Positions 43,131 through 51,683 of a stretch of 64,000 nt of DNA are shown in pieces. This stretch comes from JAJZRJ01 sp040757055. Its GTDB lineage: Bacteria; Desulfobacterota; Desulfobulbia; Desulfobulbales; Desulfurivibrionaceae. The position numbers and the translations under genes are program-made. Each line of letters begins with the position of its first letter. Within the stretch, counting starts at the first letter, position 1. The DNA lies in assembly GCA_040757055.1 (NCBI GenBank), contig JBFLXY010000001.1, positions 186,001 to 250,000 on the forward strand. The letters run 5' to 3'. The notes beneath the pieces were generated by a model. The model searched no databases, was not told where the DNA came from, and was given only the letters and a program-made list of their open reading frames with translations.

Positions 43131-44060
43131 ATGAGCACACAGGAAAAACGGACCATCCACCGCCCGCCCCGCCGCCTCCTGATGGTGTTGCTCCTCGCCC
43201 TGGCCGCTGCAGCCGGGGTGGCGGCCTGGTGGTTCCTGTTGCGCGCCCCGGCTTCTCCCCCGCCGCCGACGGCCTCAGTGGCTCCGGCGCCGGCCCCGCT
43301 CCCTGCTGCGCCGGAATCCGCCGCCACCGACCAGGCTGCACCGGCCGCGCCTTCCCCGGCCTCGGAACGGCCGGCGCCCGCAGGTCAGGGTACCGCCGAG
43401 TGCCAACAACTGGGCGAGGAGATCACCGCCTTTTTCAACCGCCTCGACCGGGAAGACTACATTGAGCCGCGCAAGCTGCAAGGCGGCAGCCAGGCATACA
43501 TCTGCGGACTGATGGCCAAGCTCTTCGCCAACCCGCCGGTGGTGGTTGGCGAGACCAACACCTTCTTCACCATCCTCAGCAATACCGTTCATTTTTACCG
43601 CATCCTCAAGAAGGACGACGTGCTGCTGGTCAGGGACATTCTCCTGAACGAGAGCGAGAACATCGAGCCGCTCATGGCGCTCTTCTACCGCTGGTCGCTC
43701 AGGGCGCCGGAGTGCCCTGCCCCGAACGGCATCAACCTCGCCATGCCGCTGCCGGGTCTTTACGAGTATGCCGGCTTCTTCCTCAACACCCTCGGCGGCC
43801 GCTCCTACCTCTTCCGCCGCGAATCGAGGCTGCGGCTGCTGGTCAAATACTACTCGGTGCTGGTGCTGGATCGGGCCAACAGCCAGCGCCTCAACAGCCA
43901 CGGCATCGACATCCGGCCCTCTCTCGCCTCCCTGGGGGGAGAGATGCGCAACGCCAAAAGCCTGAAAGACCGGGCCGCCTATCTGGCCACCCTCACGGAA
44001 CTGCAGGCGAAATACCGTTCGCCCGCCGGCGCTGCCGGCACAGCATCCCTGGTCCACTGA
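43131..44060 (+). CDS. Uncharacterised membrane-anchored periplasmic protein
   Basis: A 309-residue protein without a recognised family. The N-terminus is short and basic (STQEKRTIHRPPRRL), followed by one membrane helix (about 17-37, LLMVLLLALAAAAGVAAWWF), a flexible Ala/Pro segment to about residue 90, then a globular domain. The topology points to a periplasmic domain anchored in the inner membrane. The domain is helical, with QQLGEEITAFFNRLDREDYIE and LVKYYSVLVLDRANSQRL, and three cysteines. GGAG precedes the ATG, and the gene has a candidate promoter and a hairpin terminator. It follows the MoxR/VWA pair but need not be linked to it. No enzymatic motif was seen. Confidence 0.65.
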   Translation: MSTQEKRTIHRPPRRLLMVLLLALAAAAGVAAWWFLLRAPASPPPPTASVAPAPAPLPAAPESAATDQAAPAAPSPASERPAPAGQGTAECQQLGEEITAFFNRLDREDYIEPRKLQGGSQAYICGLMAKLFANPPVVVGETNTFFTILSNTVHFYRILKKDDVLLVRDILLNESENIEPLMALFYRWSLRAPECPAPNGINLAMPLPGLYEYAGFFLNTLGGRSYLFRRESRLRLLVKYYSVLVLDRANSQRLNSHGIDIRPSLASLGGEMRNAKSLKDRAAYLATLTELQAKYRSPAGAAGTASLVH

Positions 44061-44085
44061 ACGCCTCCCGACGGAAAGCGTTCAC

Positions 44086-44121
44086 AAAAAAACCGGCCTC
44101 GGAATCCCGAGACCGGTTTTT
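44086..44121. terminator. Bidirectional Rho-independent terminator
   Basis: AAAAACCGG and CTCGG pair with CCGAG and CCGGTTTTT around a 4-base loop, with one mismatch. A-run on one side and T-run on the other allow termination on both strands. It lies 26 bases after the membrane-anchored unknown and about 145 bases past the hemerythrin stop, so it probably serves the plus-strand gene. Confidence 0.85.
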
Positions 44122-44266
44122 CGTTGCCGCCGATACCGCGTCGGCGTGGTCGCCGAGGAGGCTGGCCCGCATGAGGGAGAGGATCGGAAGAGCGGGACGA
44201 CACCCTTGCGGGCCGAGGCTCCCGCAGCAGGACAAGCCTCTTTTCAGCCGCCAGGAGCGAGGTTTT

Positions 44267-44674
44267 TCAGCTGACCCCCTTGCTGTTCAGGAACGGCGCA
44301 TATTTCTTGTCGGTGCCGAGAATATGCTTGTCAAGCCAGTCCTTCAGGAACTGGGAGACCTCGATGCCGAGGGTGGTCCTGCCGGCCTGCCACTCCTTCT
44401 GCAGGGCCAGCACCTTGGCCGTCATCTTCTCGTGCTTTTCCTTGTGCTCCGCGTATTCGGGATAGCCGTTGCCCTGCATCAACCGCTCTTCGGTGGCGAA
44501 ATGGGTGGCGGCATAATTCACCAGCTTGGAAAGCACGCTGCCCAGCACCTCCTTGGCCTTCTGCTGGACCATGGCCTCGTGGAGTTCGTTGATCATGTCC
44601 ACCAGCCTCCGGTGCTGGTCGTCAATTTCCTTGATGTTGACACTGTATTCGTTTTTCCAGTTCAGCAGGGCCAT
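44267..44674 (-). CDS. Bacteriohemerythrin
   Basis: Non-haem di-iron oxygen-binding protein, 135 residues, single domain and cytoplasmic. All seven iron ligands of the family are present: H21 (in DDQH), H58 and E62 (THFATE), H77 and H81 (EHKEKH), H117 and D122 (KHILGTD). In anaerobes such proteins are thought to bind, store or sense oxygen, or supply iron. It is a single gene on the minus strand. A 19-base perfect palindrome matching the Fur box lies 37-55 bases before the ATG, so iron control is likely. The ATG is preceded by AAGGAGAAAG, a strong ribosome binding site. Confidence 0.95.
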   Translation of the reverse strand: MALLNWKNEYSVNIKEIDDQHRRLVDMINELHEAMVQQKAKEVLGSVLSKLVNYAATHFATEERLMQGNGYPEYAEHKEKHEKMTAKVLALQKEWQAGRTTLGIEVSQFLKDWLDKHILGTDKKYAPFLNSKGVS

Positions 44675-44710
44675 GGCTTTCTCCTTGGGGTTTCAGTAGA
44701 GGCAGAATTT

Positions 44711-44729
44711 GATATTGATTATCAATATC
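44711..44729 (-). promoter_or_regulatory. Fur-box-like operator upstream of bacteriohemerythrin
   Basis: GATATTGAT-T-ATCAATATC is a perfect 9-1-9 palindrome and matches the canonical 19-base Fur box (GATAATGATAATCATTATC) at 16 of 19 positions, the three differences being A/T swaps that keep symmetry. It covers a GATAAT that could serve as -10 element of the hemerythrin promoter, consistent with repression. Confidence 0.8.
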
Positions 44730-45003
44730 ATTGATAGCAGAACACTCCTATCGCCACAAGTAAAATTTGCCAGAGAAAAAAGGCAAAGATTCCCGCGCCG
44801 TTGCGCCCAGTATAGAGGGGGGACTGCGCCCTGTCAAGCCGGTGCGGAGAGGTGAAAACAACGGAGGCATGGCGCAGCACCGTGATCATGGATATAATGC
44901 GTTTTGGCCCACTGCGCCGCAGAGGCGTGCTCCGGCTGTTTGATTGACTGAAAAAGAGCGCTTCGCCGCAACAGGGTCTTGAGACTCCACAACCAAACCT
45001 GCC
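44730..45003. other. Intergenic gap between hemerythrin and SNF2 genes
   Basis: With the Fur-like box this gap is about 330 bases. It is AT-richer than its neighbours near the hemerythrin side. I see no gene, terminator or clear promoter for the helicase gene in it; the helicase ATG lacks an obvious ribosome binding site. Confidence 0.4.
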
Positions 45004-48000
45004 ATGGCTCCTGCACCGCAACAACCAGGGCCCGCTCCGTTCGGGCCCCCCGCACCACCACCGGCCTTGCCGGAGCTGACCCGCATTACCGGCCGGTTGC
45101 GGCGGGCCATGCAGGAAAAGGACGTGGATTCGTTCCATGCCGCGCTGCTCGCCTATTTCGCCATGACGCCGCAGCCGGTCCCCCATCCGGTGGTGACCAT
45201 CTGCACCACCCCTTTTGACCCGGAGTGGCTTGGCGCCCTGCCGCCGCAGATCCAGCTCTATGCCGTCAGCGAGATATGGAAGGAGCACCTGCTGGCCCTC
45301 AAACCCATGGCTCCGCTCCGGGAATATCTCGGCCGGCCCCGCATGCTGGAACGGCTGCCGGCCGAAGCCCGCCCCTCTTTCCTCTACTTCCGACTCGCCA
45401 CGCTGCTCATCGAAGGCAACTTCGGGAGCCTCCGCCAGGAGATGACCGGAGCCGGCAGCATGCTCGATTCTCTGGGGGTCCGCGGCTGGCACGCCCTGGC
45501 CGCCGGTGACCTGCCCGCGGCCCTGCACGGCTTTACCGACGATCTCGCCCGCCTCCGGCAGCAGAACAACGATCCCCATGCCACCTTCACCGGCCTTGAG
45601 GGGGTACTCTTCCTGCTGGCCCTTCTGCAGGAAGACAATTTCAGCCACCTGCCGCAGATCGCCGCCATCATCGGTGATGTGGAACGACTCCAGCCACACA
45701 GCCGCTTCCTGCCTGCCTACCGGGTGCTGGCCGCGGTGGTGGCGCTACTGGAAAACCGTCTGCACGACGCCCGCGCCATGCTCCATGCCTTCGATCCTGC
45801 GCGGCTCGATGCCATTGGCGCGCTGCTTTATGGCCTGGCCCGTTTCTGGCTGCATGGCTCGCTGCCGCAGTCGCTGCACAAACAGATGGCCACCCTGGCG
45901 CACCGGGCCACCGCCCATGGTCTCTCCTGGCTCGCCGCGCAGTATGACGCGCTCCTCGCCGCGGCTGGCGACAAGCCGCTGCCCCGCAACAAAATCGCGC
46001 CCTGGAGGCTCGTCAAGGTAGTGCAGCCGCAAGAGCCTTGGCAACGCGCCCTCAAGGCCCTGGAACGGCGCGGAACCCTCCCGGACGCTGTCAAACCCGG
46101 CATCCGGCTCGCCTGGTGGCTCCGATACGATGAGGAAAGCGCGCGCCTGGAGCTCGCTCCCAAGCTGCAGCAACAGAGCAGCCGGGGTGCCTGGTCCAAG
46201 GGCCGGCCGCTCTCGCTGTCCAGGCTCCGCGAACCGGGCCGCCTCTCCTTTCTCGGCGAACAGGATGCCGCCCTCTGTCAGGCCATCATCAGCAAGGCGC
46301 AGGGCGGCGGCACACGCTTCGCCATCGACAACGACCGGGCCCTGCCGGCGCTCGTCAACCATCCCCATCTCTTCCTGGCGGAAGACCCCCGGCTGCAGGT
46401 CGCCATCGAAGCCGGCGAACCGGAACTGACAGCGGAGGAACACGGCAACGCCATCACCGTCCGCTTTGTCCCCTTCCCCACCGAGAGCGGGATCGCCCTG
46501 CTCCGCCACTCCCTGACCCGCTACAAGGTGGTGCAGTTCACCGAGGAACACCGCCGGGTGGCGGCGATCATCGGCCCCCAGGGTCTGCGGATTCCGCAGA
46601 ATGCCCGGGAAGAGCTGCTGGCGACCCTGGGCGGCATGGCCTCCTTCATGACGGTCCATTCCTCCCTGGCCGGCGCTCCGACCGGGGTGGGGCCCATGGC
46701 GCCGGACCAGCGCATCCGCGTCCACCTGCTGCCGTCGGGCAGCGGGCTCAGGGCTGGCCTCTACGTCCGGCCGCTGGGCACGGCCGGACCTTATCTGAAA
46801 CCCGGCGAAGGCCCGACCACCGTGACCGGCACCATCGGCGACCAGCGGGTGCAGACCCGGCGCGATCTGGTACTGGAGGCGGAAAATGCCGACCAGATCG
46901 AGGCCAACTGCCCCACCCTGGCGGAACTCGACGGCAGCGACCGCGAATGGCTCATCGAAAACCCGGCGACCTGCCTGGAACTCCTGGAAGAACTGCGCAC
47001 CATGGGCGGCACCGTGGTGGTGGAGTGGCCGGAGGGGGAACGCTTCTCCATCAGCCCCCCGGCCGGCCTCGACCAGCTCTACCTCAATCTCCACAAGAAA
47101 CAGGACTGGTTCGAGCTGGATGGCCACCTGCACCTCGACGACTCGCTGGTCCTCGACATGCGCCGGCTGCTGGAGCTCACCCAGGTGGCGGCCAGCCGCT
47201 TCATCCCCCTGGGACAGGGCCATTTCCTCACCCTGAGCAACGAACTGCGCAAACGGCTGGACGAGATCCGCACCTATGCCGAACTCCGCCGCGGCGCCGT
47301 TTGCCTGCACCCGCTGGCCACCCTGGCCCTGGAAGACCTGGCCGCCTCGCCGGACCACTTCACGGCCGACCAGGCGTGGCGCCAGCTGGTGCGGCGGGTG
47401 CGGGAAAGCGAAAAACTGAAACCGCCGGTGCCCTCCACCTTCCAGGCAGAGCTGCGGGACTACCAGCTCGCAGGCTACCGCTGGCTGGCACGCCTGGCCC
47501 ACCTAGGGGTCGGCGCCTGCTTGGCCGACGACATGGGCCTCGGCAAGACCATCCAGGCCCTGGCCCTGATGGTGGCCCGCGCCAAGGGCGGCCCCACCCT
47601 GGTGGTGGCCCCCACCTCGGTCTGCCTCAACTGGCAGGTGGAGGCCAACCGCTTCGCCCCCACCTTGGAGGTGACCCAGTTCAGCGGCCGCCGGCGCCGG
47701 GAACTGCTCGCCAACCTCGGACCATTCAAGGTGGTGATCGCGAGCTACGGCCTGTTGCAGCAGGACGCCGAGGCCTTCGCCGCCATCGAGTGGCAGACCA
47801 TCGTGCTGGACGAGGCGCAGGCGATCAAGAACTTCCTCACCAAGCGCTCGCGGGCCGCCATGGAACTCAAAGGCCGCTTCAAATTCCTCACCACCGGCAC
47901 CCCCATCGAAAACCACCTCAGCGAGCTGTGGAACCTCTTCCAGTTCATCAACCCAGGCCTGCTCGGCACGCTTGAGCAGTTCAGCAAGCGTTTCATCGCG

Positions 48001-48834
48001 CCCATCGAGCGGGAGGACAATCCCGAGGCCCGGCGCCGCCTCAAGAAGCTGGTGCAGCCCTTCATCCTGCGGCGCCTCAAACCCCAGGTGCTGGAAGAGT
48101 TGCCGCCCCGCACCGAGATCACCCTGCAGGTGACCATGCACCGGCAGGAGGCCGCCCTCTATGAAGCGTTGCGCCAGAAGGCCGTGGCCCGGCTGCGCGC
48201 CGGCCAGGCCGTGGGCCGCGCCCGCCACCTGAAAATCCTTACCGAGATCATGAAACTGCGCCGCGCCTGCTGCCATCCGCGGCTGGTGCTGCCGGGCACC
48301 GAGATCACCGGCGCCAAGCTCGAACTCTTCGGCAAGGTGGTGGCGGAGCTGTTGGAAAACCGCCACAAGGCCCTGGTCTTCAGCCAGTTCGTCGATCACC
48401 TCACCATCCTCCGCGGGTACCTGGAGCAGCAGGGCATCCGCTACCAATACCTGGACGGCAAAACCCCGGCAACGGCCCGGCAAAAGAGGGTGGCCGCCTT
48501 CCAGGCCGGCGAGGGCGACCTCTTTCTCATCAGCCTCAAGGCCGGCGGCATGGGATTGAACCTCACCGCCGCCGACTACGTCATCCACATGGACCCCTGG
48601 TGGAACCCGGCGGTGGAGGATCAGGCTTCGGACCGGGCGCATCGCATCGGCCAGCAGCACCCGGTCACCATCTACCGGCTCATCACCAGCGGCTCCATCG
48701 AGGAAAAGATCTGCGCCCTGCACGCCCGCAAGAAGGAACTGGCCGAAAGCCTGCTGGCCGGCACCGAAAGCAGCCGGGCCATCTCGTCCGAGGAACTTCT
48801 CGCCCTGCTCACCGACAGGCCGGAGGCCGGATGA
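45004..48834 (+). CDS. SNF2/Rad54-family ATPase (DEAD/DEAH-type helicase)
   Basis: Large DNA translocase of 1276 residues. The C-terminal 450 residues form a complete SNF2 motor: Walker A CLADDMGLGKTIQALAL near 842, the box LDEAQAIKN near 935, TGTPIENHLSELWNLFQFI, ISLKAGGMGLNLTAADYVI and motif VI EDQASDRAHRIGQ near 1207. The N-terminal 800 residues are unlike the motor and have no recognisable motif except helical, TPR-like leucine-rich stretches near 40-300. Bacterial SNF2 proteins of this type are associated with RNA polymerase recycling (RapA-like) or chromosome and phage-related functions; the role here is open. It overlaps the EamA gene by 4 bases (ATGA). Confidence 0.9.
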   Translation: MAPAPQQPGPAPFGPPAPPPALPELTRITGRLRRAMQEKDVDSFHAALLAYFAMTPQPVPHPVVTICTTPFDPEWLGALPPQIQLYAVSEIWKEHLLALKPMAPLREYLGRPRMLERLPAEARPSFLYFRLATLLIEGNFGSLRQEMTGAGSMLDSLGVRGWHALAAGDLPAALHGFTDDLARLRQQNNDPHATFTGLEGVLFLLALLQEDNFSHLPQIAAIIGDVERLQPHSRFLPAYRVLAAVVALLENRLHDARAMLHAFDPARLDAIGALLYGLARFWLHGSLPQSLHKQMATLAHRATAHGLSWLAAQYDALLAAAGDKPLPRNKIAPWRLVKVVQPQEPWQRALKALERRGTLPDAVKPGIRLAWWLRYDEESARLELAPKLQQQSSRGAWSKGRPLSLSRLREPGRLSFLGEQDAALCQAIISKAQGGGTRFAIDNDRALPALVNHPHLFLAEDPRLQVAIEAGEPELTAEEHGNAITVRFVPFPTESGIALLRHSLTRYKVVQFTEEHRRVAAIIGPQGLRIPQNAREELLATLGGMASFMTVHSSLAGAPTGVGPMAPDQRIRVHLLPSGSGLRAGLYVRPLGTAGPYLKPGEGPTTVTGTIGDQRVQTRRDLVLEAENADQIEANCPTLAELDGSDREWLIENPATCLELLEELRTMGGTVVVEWPEGERFSISPPAGLDQLYLNLHKKQDWFELDGHLHLDDSLVLDMRRLLELTQVAASRFIPLGQGHFLTLSNELRKRLDEIRTYAELRRGAVCLHPLATLALEDLAASPDHFTADQAWRQLVRRVRESEKLKPPVPSTFQAELRDYQLAGYRWLARLAHLGVGACLADDMGLGKTIQALALMVARAKGGPTLVVAPTSVCLNWQVEANRFAPTLEVTQFSGRRRRELLANLGPFKVVIASYGLLQQDAEAFAAIEWQTIVLDEAQAIKNFLTKRSRAAMELKGRFKFLTTGTPIENHLSELWNLFQFINPGLLGTLEQFSKRFIAPIEREDNPEARRRLKKLVQPFILRRLKPQVLEELPPRTEITLQVTMHRQEAALYEALRQKAVARLRAGQAVGRARHLKILTEIMKLRRACCHPRLVLPGTEITGAKLELFGKVVAELLENRHKALVFSQFVDHLTILRGYLEQQGIRYQYLDGKTPATARQKRVAAFQAGEGDLFLISLKAGGMGLNLTAADYVIHMDPWWNPAVEDQASDRAHRIGQQHPVTIYRLITSGSIEEKICALHARKKELAESLLAGTESSRAISSEELLALLTDRPEAG

Positions 48835-49700
48835 CCCCCTGGCTCGCCCTCACCCTCATCACCGCCGTGGCCTTCGGCGTGCGCGACGTCTCGATCAAGC
48901 TCTACCATGATCTTACGCCTTACGACATCGCCGCCCTCGAACTCGCCTGGTCGCTGCCCTTTCTCGCGGCCGGCCTGGCCGTGATCCCGGTGCCGCCGCT
49001 CGATGCCGCCTTCTGGTGGACCATCGCCACGGCCATGCCGCTGGAGCTGGCGGCCTATTTCCTCTATCTCCACGCGGTCAAGCTCTCGCCGCTGTCGCTC
49101 ACCGCGCCGTTTCTCGCCTTCACCCCCTTCTTCATGGCGGTGACCGGGCTCGTCATCCTCGGCGAGCGCGTCACCCTCTGGGGCGGCTTCGGCATGGCCC
49201 TCATCGTGGCGGGCAGCTACCTCCTCAACTTCTCCCGCGCCGGGGCGGGGCTGCTGCATCCCTGGCGGGCGCTGCTGCATGAAAAAGGCTCCCGGCTCAT
49301 GGTGGTGGTGGCTCTGCTCTTCGCCCTTGCCGCGGTGGTCGGCAAGAAGGCGATCCTCCAGTCGTCGCCGCTTTTTTTCGGCTTCGCCTTCACCCTGCTC
49401 TTCGGGATCACGGTGCTGACGATCCTGGCCTGCACCGGCAAAGTCCGCAACTGGCGCCAACTTCCGCACCAGCGCGGCAGGGGGCTGTGGCTCGCGCTGC
49501 TCATGCTGCTCCAGGTCACCTTCCACTGCCTGGCCATCTCCCAGGTCACCGCCGCCTACATGATCGCGGCCAAACGGAGCAGCATCCTGGTGAGCGTTTT
49601 CCTCAGCTGGCTCATCCTGAAGGAGGGCGACATTCTCAGCCGCGGCCTTGCCACCCTGCTCATGTTCGGCGGCATCCTCTGCATCACTCTCCTGGGCTGA
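48831..49700 (+). CDS. EamA/DMT family transporter
   Basis: Inner-membrane permease of the drug/metabolite transporter superfamily, with about ten hydrophobic helices in 289 residues arranged as two EamA halves (WLALTLITAVAFGVRDVS at the start and FGGILCITLL at the end of the second half). The first half contains PFLAFTPFFMAVTGLVILGE, the second AYMIAAKRSSILVSVFLSWL, the paired glycine/proline-rich signature of EamA domains. Substrate unknown. The ATG overlaps the stop of the SNF2 gene (ATGA), so translation is coupled, although a functional link is not obvious. mutY starts 7 bases later. Confidence 0.88.
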   Translation: MTPWLALTLITAVAFGVRDVSIKLYHDLTPYDIAALELAWSLPFLAAGLAVIPVPPLDAAFWWTIATAMPLELAAYFLYLHAVKLSPLSLTAPFLAFTPFFMAVTGLVILGERVTLWGGFGMALIVAGSYLLNFSRAGAGLLHPWRALLHEKGSRLMVVVALLFALAAVVGKKAILQSSPLFFGFAFTLLFGITVLTILACTGKVRNWRQLPHQRGRGLWLALLMLLQVTFHCLAISQVTAAYMIAAKRSSILVSVFLSWLILKEGDILSRGLATLLMFGGILCITLLG

Positions 49701-49707
49701 CGCCGTC

Positions 49708-50817
49708 ATGGCCGTCATGCCCGATACCCGGCTTCCCGAGGCCATCCTCGCATGGTTTGCCGCCCACAGCCGCGACCTGCCCTGGCGCCAGGACTATGCA
49801 CCCTATCACATCCTGCTCTCCGAGATCATGCTCCAGCAGACCCAGATGGAGCGGGTGATCGGCTATTTCAGCCGCTGGATCGGACGGTTCCCCGACATCT
49901 CCGCCCTGGCCGCCGCCGATGAAGAAGAGGTGCTGAAACAGTGGGAGGGGCTCGGCTACTACCCCCGGGCCAGAAACCTCCACCAGGCGGCCCGTCGCAT
50001 CATGCGCGACCACGGCGGGGTCATTCCGGCCGACCATGCCGCCCTGCTCCGGCTGCCCGGCATCGGCCCCTACACCGCCGGCGCCGTCATGAGCCTCGCC
50101 TTCAACCAGAATTACCCCCTGGTGGACGCCAATGTCGAACGTCTCTTCGCCCGCCTCGACGACATCGATTCACCAGTCAGGGAGGCGGGCAACCAGCGCT
50201 TTCTCTGGCAGCGGGTGCGCGACCTCATCCCCGACGGCCGGGCGCGGCACTTCAACCAGGCGCTCATGGAGCTGGGCGCCCTGGTCTGCACCCCCAGGAA
50301 TCCCGCCTGCCCCGTCTGCCCCCTCTCCGGCCATTGCAAGGCGCTGCGCGCCGGCACCGTGGAATGCCGGCCGGTGCGGAAGGAAAAGCAAGCCGTGATA
50401 CGGATCGAGATGGTCACCGGCATCCTGCTCCACCAGGGAAGAATCTTCATCCAGAAGCGCCCGCCTGCCGGGGTCTGGGCCAACCTGTGGGAATTTCCCG
50501 GCGGACAGCTGGAGCCGGGCGAAAGTCCGGAGGAGGCGCTGGTTCGCGAGTACCGCGAGGAAACCGAATGGGAGATCCGCGCCCTCGAAAAACTCCGGGT
50601 GGTCCGCCACAGCTACACCCGCTACCGGGTGACGCTCCACGGCTACTGCTGCCTTCTCGTTCCCGGCAGCGGCCCGCCCGTCCTCCATGCGGCCCAGGAA
50701 TGCCGCTGGGTGCTGCCGATGGAACTCGACAACTTCGCCTTTCCCACCGGCCACCGGCAGCTCATCGCTGCGGAGATGGCGCAGCTTGTCCGCCGGGCCG
50801 CCGCCCCCCCTCCCTGA
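49708..50817 (+). CDS. mutY: A/G-specific adenine DNA glycosylase MutY
   Basis: Base-excision repair enzyme removing adenine mispaired with 8-oxoguanine. The 369-residue protein has the helix-hairpin-helix and catalytic region LLRLPGIGPYTAGAVMSLAF with VDANVERLFARL, the first helix LLSEIMLQQTQMERVIGYF, and an iron-sulfur loop C-x6-C-x2-C-x5-C (CTPRNPACPVCPLSGHC, about 194-210). A C-terminal Nudix-type domain (GQLEPGESPEEALVREYREE) recognises 8-oxoG. The ATG chosen gives MAVMPDTRLPEAILAWFAAH; a second ATG lies three codons on. It forms a run with the EamA gene before it. Confidence 0.95.
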   Translation: MAVMPDTRLPEAILAWFAAHSRDLPWRQDYAPYHILLSEIMLQQTQMERVIGYFSRWIGRFPDISALAAADEEEVLKQWEGLGYYPRARNLHQAARRIMRDHGGVIPADHAALLRLPGIGPYTAGAVMSLAFNQNYPLVDANVERLFARLDDIDSPVREAGNQRFLWQRVRDLIPDGRARHFNQALMELGALVCTPRNPACPVCPLSGHCKALRAGTVECRPVRKEKQAVIRIEMVTGILLHQGRIFIQKRPPAGVWANLWEFPGGQLEPGESPEEALVREYREETEWEIRALEKLRVVRHSYTRYRVTLHGYCCLLVPGSGPPVLHAAQECRWVLPMELDNFAFPTGHRQLIAAEMAQLVRRAAAPPP

Positions 50818-50915
50818 TCGCCGCCGCGAAAAGCCGATTGTCCCGCCGCCGGCTTTGCGGTAGAGTAACAGCACGACGAGGGACTGCACAACGGCCGCAT
50901 CCAGCCCTGAGGACC

Positions 50916-51674
50916 ATGCGCAACGCCACCATGCACAGCATCATCTATCTGCTTGCCGTCCTCTTCATGGCCAACCTGAACGCCATGGCCGACGCCCTCT
51001 TCCACCCGGAGATGGCCTACTTCGCCCGGGAGCACCTCATCGTCGGCGGCATCGCCGGTTTCTTCACCGCCCTGCTCGGCGGCTTTCTCCTGCTCTACAT
51101 CCGCAGAACCAGTGCCGCCCTGGCCAAGCTCAACCGGCTGAACGCCCGTCTGCGGGATCAGACCATCCGGGACGGCCTGACCGGACTTTACAACCACCGG
51201 CATTTCCAGGAGATGCTGCGCCACGAATTCCTGCTCGCCCGCCGCCACGAAAGCGATCTTGCCTGCCTGATGCTCGATCTCGACCGCTTCAAGGAGGTGA
51301 ACGACACCTACGGCCACCCCTTCGGCGACCACGTGCTGGCCGGCACCGCCACCCTGATCCTGAACGAGACCCGCATCACCGATACGGTGGCCCGCTACGG
51401 CGGCGAGGAGTTCGCCATCCTGCTCCCCAACACCGACCAGCAGGGAGCGCTGGCCATTGCCGAACGCATCCGCACCAGGGCGGAAAACTATCTGCACCGC
51501 CAGCGGGAGATCGCCCGCATCGTCACCATCAGCATCGGGCTCGCCACCTGCTCGGCAAACCGGCCGGACAGACCGGAGCAGCTGCTGTTTCTGGCCGATC
51601 AGGCCCTCTACGAAGCCAAGACCGCCGGCCGCAACCGGGTGATGCTCGCCTCCTCCCCGGTCGGCCCGGAATAA
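50916..51674 (+). CDS. Membrane GGDEF diguanylate cyclase
   Basis: Probable c-di-GMP synthase, 252 residues. Two N-terminal membrane helices (about 5-25 and 40-62, GGIAGFFTALLGGFLLLYI) anchor it. A short linker then leads to a GGDEF domain starting at QTIRDGLTGLYNHRHFQEML. The active-site loop is RYGGEEFAILL near 162, and an inhibitory RxxD site (RITD) sits five residues before it, so feedback control by c-di-GMP is expected. Metal-binding LMLDLDRFKEVNDTYGH is intact. There is no obvious sensory domain beyond the membrane part. It starts about 100 bases after mutY, and the hybrid kinase gene begins 9 bases after its stop. Confidence 0.93.
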   Translation: MRNATMHSIIYLLAVLFMANLNAMADALFHPEMAYFAREHLIVGGIAGFFTALLGGFLLLYIRRTSAALAKLNRLNARLRDQTIRDGLTGLYNHRHFQEMLRHEFLLARRHESDLACLMLDLDRFKEVNDTYGHPFGDHVLAGTATLILNETRITDTVARYGGEEFAILLPNTDQQGALAIAERIRTRAENYLHRQREIARIVTISIGLATCSANRPDRPEQLLFLADQALYEAKTAGRNRVMLASSPVGPE

Positions 51675-51683
51675 GGCCAGCCC

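Noticed and set aside
40371..43160. Long minus-strand frame opposite the VWA gene
   Set aside because: Gly/Arg-rich shadow frame; the VWA protein on the plus strand has MIDAS and coupled start.
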